A DNA stretch of 64,000 nt. Source: Rhodococcus sp. OK302 (GTDB taxonomy: Bacteria; Actinomycetota; Actinomycetes; Mycobacteriales; Mycobacteriaceae). Location: contig NZ_NPJZ01000001.1 in NCBI RefSeq assembly GCF_002245895.1, forward strand, positions 1,462,501 through 1,526,500, written 5' to 3'. How positions within the stretch are numbered: the first letter of the stretch is position 1; each line of letters begins with the position of its first letter. Below, in pieces: positions 62,299-64,000 of the stretch. The notes beneath the pieces were generated by a model, which was given only the letters and a program-made list of their open reading frames with translations, did no database searches and was not told where the DNA came from. A program made the position numbers and the translations under genes.

Positions 62299-64000
62299 AT
62301 GAACCGTAAGACTGTGTTCCGTAACGTGCTACTCGTAGCCGTAGTGCTGTTGGTGATTTACGCCTTCAGCTACTTCGGCAATGACACCCGTGGCTTCAAG
62401 ACCGTCGATACGTCGGTCGCGATCTCCCAACTCGACGCCAAAAACGTCAAGTCTGCGCAGATCGACGACCGTGAGCAGGTTGTTCGCCTGTGGCTCAAGG
62501 ACGGCAACGACGCTACCGATGGCCAGACGCAGATTCTCGCGAAGTTCCCTGAGAGTGCGTCGCAGGAGATCTTCACCGACATCCAGAAAGCAGAGCTCGA
62601 GAAGTTCAACACCACCGTCACCACCCAAAGTTGGGTGACGTCGATTCTCCTGTTCGTGCTGCCGATGGTCATCCTGTTCGGCATCTTCTTCTTCGTCATG
62701 AACCGCATGCAGGGCGGCGGTGGCCGCGGCGGTGTGATGGGCTTCGGTAAATCGAAGGCCAAGCAGCTGAACAAGGACATGCCCAAGACCACGTTCGCCG
62801 ACGTCGCCGGTGCGGACGAAGCTGTCGAAGAGCTGTACGAGATCAAGGACTTCTTGCAGAACCCGGCCCGCTACCAGGCCTTGGGCGCAAAAATCCCGCG
62901 TGGTGTCCTGCTGTACGGACCTCCCGGTACCGGAAAGACGCTGCTCGCTCGCGCTGTCGCAGGCGAAGCCGGCGTTCCGTTCTTCACCATCTCCGGTTCC
63001 GATTTTGTCGAGATGTTTGTCGGCGTCGGCGCTTCGCGTGTTCGCGACATGTTCGAGCAGGCCAAGCAGAACAGTCCCTGCATCATCTTCGTCGACGAGA
63101 TCGACGCAGTCGGCCGTCAGCGTGGCGCAGGACTCGGCGGCGGACACGACGAGCGCGAGCAGACCCTCAACCAGTTGCTCGTCGAGATGGACGGCTTCGG
63201 TGACCGCACCGGCGTCATCCTGATCGCTGCAACCAACCGTCCCGACATCCTCGATCCGGCTCTGCTGCGTCCAGGCCGTTTCGACCGTCAGATCCCCGTC
63301 GGTGCTCCGGACCTCGCCGGCCGTCGCGCAATCTTGCGAGTCCATTCGCAGGGTAAGCCGATCGACCCCAACGCTGACCTCGAAGGTCTCGCGAAGAGGA
63401 CCGTCGGTATGTCCGGCGCCGACCTCGCCAACGTCATCAACGAAGCTGCGCTGCTCACGGCCCGCGAGAACGGCACGGTCATCACGGAAGCCTCACTCGA
63501 GGAATCCGTCGACCGCGTTGTCGGTGGACCGCGTCGTAAGAGCCGCATCATCAGTGAGCACGAACGAAAGATCACCGCCTACCACGAGGGTGGACACACT
63601 CTCGCGGCGTGGGCGATGCCCGATATCGAGCCCATCTACAAGGTCACCATCCTCGCTCGCGGCCGCACCGGCGGTCACGCAATGACGGTGCCCGAGGACG
63701 ACAAGGGCTTGATGACGCGATCCGAGATGATCGCTCGTCTGGTCATGGCAATGGGTGGACGCGCTGCCGAGGAACTGGTGTTCCACGAGCCCACCACCGG
63801 CGCTTCTTCGGATATCGACATGGCTACCAAGATCGCTCGCGCGATGGTCACCGAATACGGCATGAGTGCCAAGCTCGGTGCAGTCCGCTACGGCCAGGAG
63901 GGCGGCGATCCGTTCCTCGGCCGTTCGATGGGCGTGCAGTCGGACTACTCGCACGAGATCGCTCGCGAAATCGACGAGGAGGTGCGCAACCTCATCGAGG
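62299..64000 (+). CDS. ftsH: ATP-dependent zinc metalloprotease FtsH (3' end outside window)
   Basis: The first 567 codons from ATG 62299 are present and the frame is open at the window end. Two N-terminal membrane helices ([20 protein letters not shown] and [20 protein letters not shown]) flank an external domain. The AAA+ part shows GPPGTGKT (Walker A), IIFVDEID (Walker B) and the second region of homology ([20 protein letters not shown]). The zinc site is HEGGH. It degrades membrane and short-lived cytosolic proteins. Confidence 0.97.
   Translation, partial: MNRKTVFRNVLLVAVVLLVIYAFSYFGNDTRGFKTVDTSVAISQLDAKNVKSAQIDDREQVVRLWLKDGNDATDGQTQILAKFPESASQEIFTDIQKAELEKFNTTVTTQSWVTSILLFVLPMVILFGIFFFVMNRMQGGGGRGGVMGFGKSKAKQLNKDMPKTTFADVAGADEAVEELYEIKDFLQNPARYQALGAKIPRGVLLYGPPGTGKTLLARAVAGEAGVPFFTISGSDFVEMFVGVGASRVRDMFEQAKQNSPCIIFVDEIDAVGRQRGAGLGGGHDEREQTLNQLLVEMDGFGDRTGVILIAATNRPDILDPALLRPGRFDRQIPVGAPDLAGRRAILRVHSQGKPIDPNADLEGLAKRTVGMSGADLANVINEAALLTARENGTVITEASLEESVDRVVGGPRRKSRIISEHERKITAYHEGGHTLAAWAMPDIEPIYKVTILARGRTGGHAMTVPEDDKGLMTRSEMIARLVMAMGGRAAEELVFHEPTTGASSDIDMATKIARAMVTEYGMSAKLGAVRYGQEGGDPFLGRSMGVQSDYSHEIAREIDEEVRNLIE

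Overview
The window looks like a chromosomal segment of a high-GC, mycolic-acid-type actinobacterium, most likely Rhodococcus of the erythropolis/qingshengii group. This is inferred from codon use, an actinobacterial SAM-IV riboswitch, a Pls/PosA-type NRPS, a stress-type ter locus, and the conserved order dacB, DUF2342 metalloprotease, tilS, hpt, ftsH. It opens inside the 3' half of a 23S rRNA gene followed by 5S rRNA and a strong terminator. No tRNA, transposase or CRISPR array was seen.

Layout. 2-10 kb: a MocR-type regulator divergent from an AhpD-like protein; a secreted thioester-domain surface protein paired with a class F-like sortase; and an SDR/GntR/MFS operon. 9.5-17.5 kb (minus strand): an M1 peptidase coupled to a 1304-residue Pls/PosA-like NRPS, a BCCT transporter, and a small membrane protein with an L7/L12-like tail. 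17.6-21.8 kb: a VOC protein; a SAM-IV riboswitch upstream of a SufS-like PLP enzyme; a putative leader ORF and a compact luciferase-like protein; and a CueP copper lipoprotein divergent from a His-rich methyltransferase across a CsoR-like palindrome.

21.8-33.9 kb: a catabolic island with a ureohydrolase, XRE-cupin regulator, carbon-nitrogen hydrolase, FAD amine oxidase/monooxygenase, short NAD-glutamate dehydrogenase, PucR regulator, gabT and gabD. Together these fit the arginine 2-monooxygenase route: arginine to 4-guanidinobutyramide to 4-guanidinobutyrate to GABA to succinate. The glutamate dehydrogenase could recycle the glutamate made by GabT.

34-40 kb: a flavin reductase, a YbaK protein, a membrane permease-like protein divergent from a TetR regulator across a 33-bp palindrome, and three tandem secreted paralogues that gain zero, one and two Ig-like repeats and share a GTGSLGxLFG tail. 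40.3-52 kb: a ter-type stress locus with a TerC-like protein, three TerD-containing proteins (one fused to a degenerate FtsK-like domain), TerB, a helical protein, and a tightly coupled CitE-like/PRTase/StiP/HAD cassette. 52-64 kb: an OHCU decarboxylase, APC permease, polysaccharide deacetylase, crotonase, pyrophosphatase, PBP4-type carboxypeptidase, DUF2342 protease, tilS, hpt, a PH-domain protein, and the first 567 codons of ftsH, cut by the window edge.
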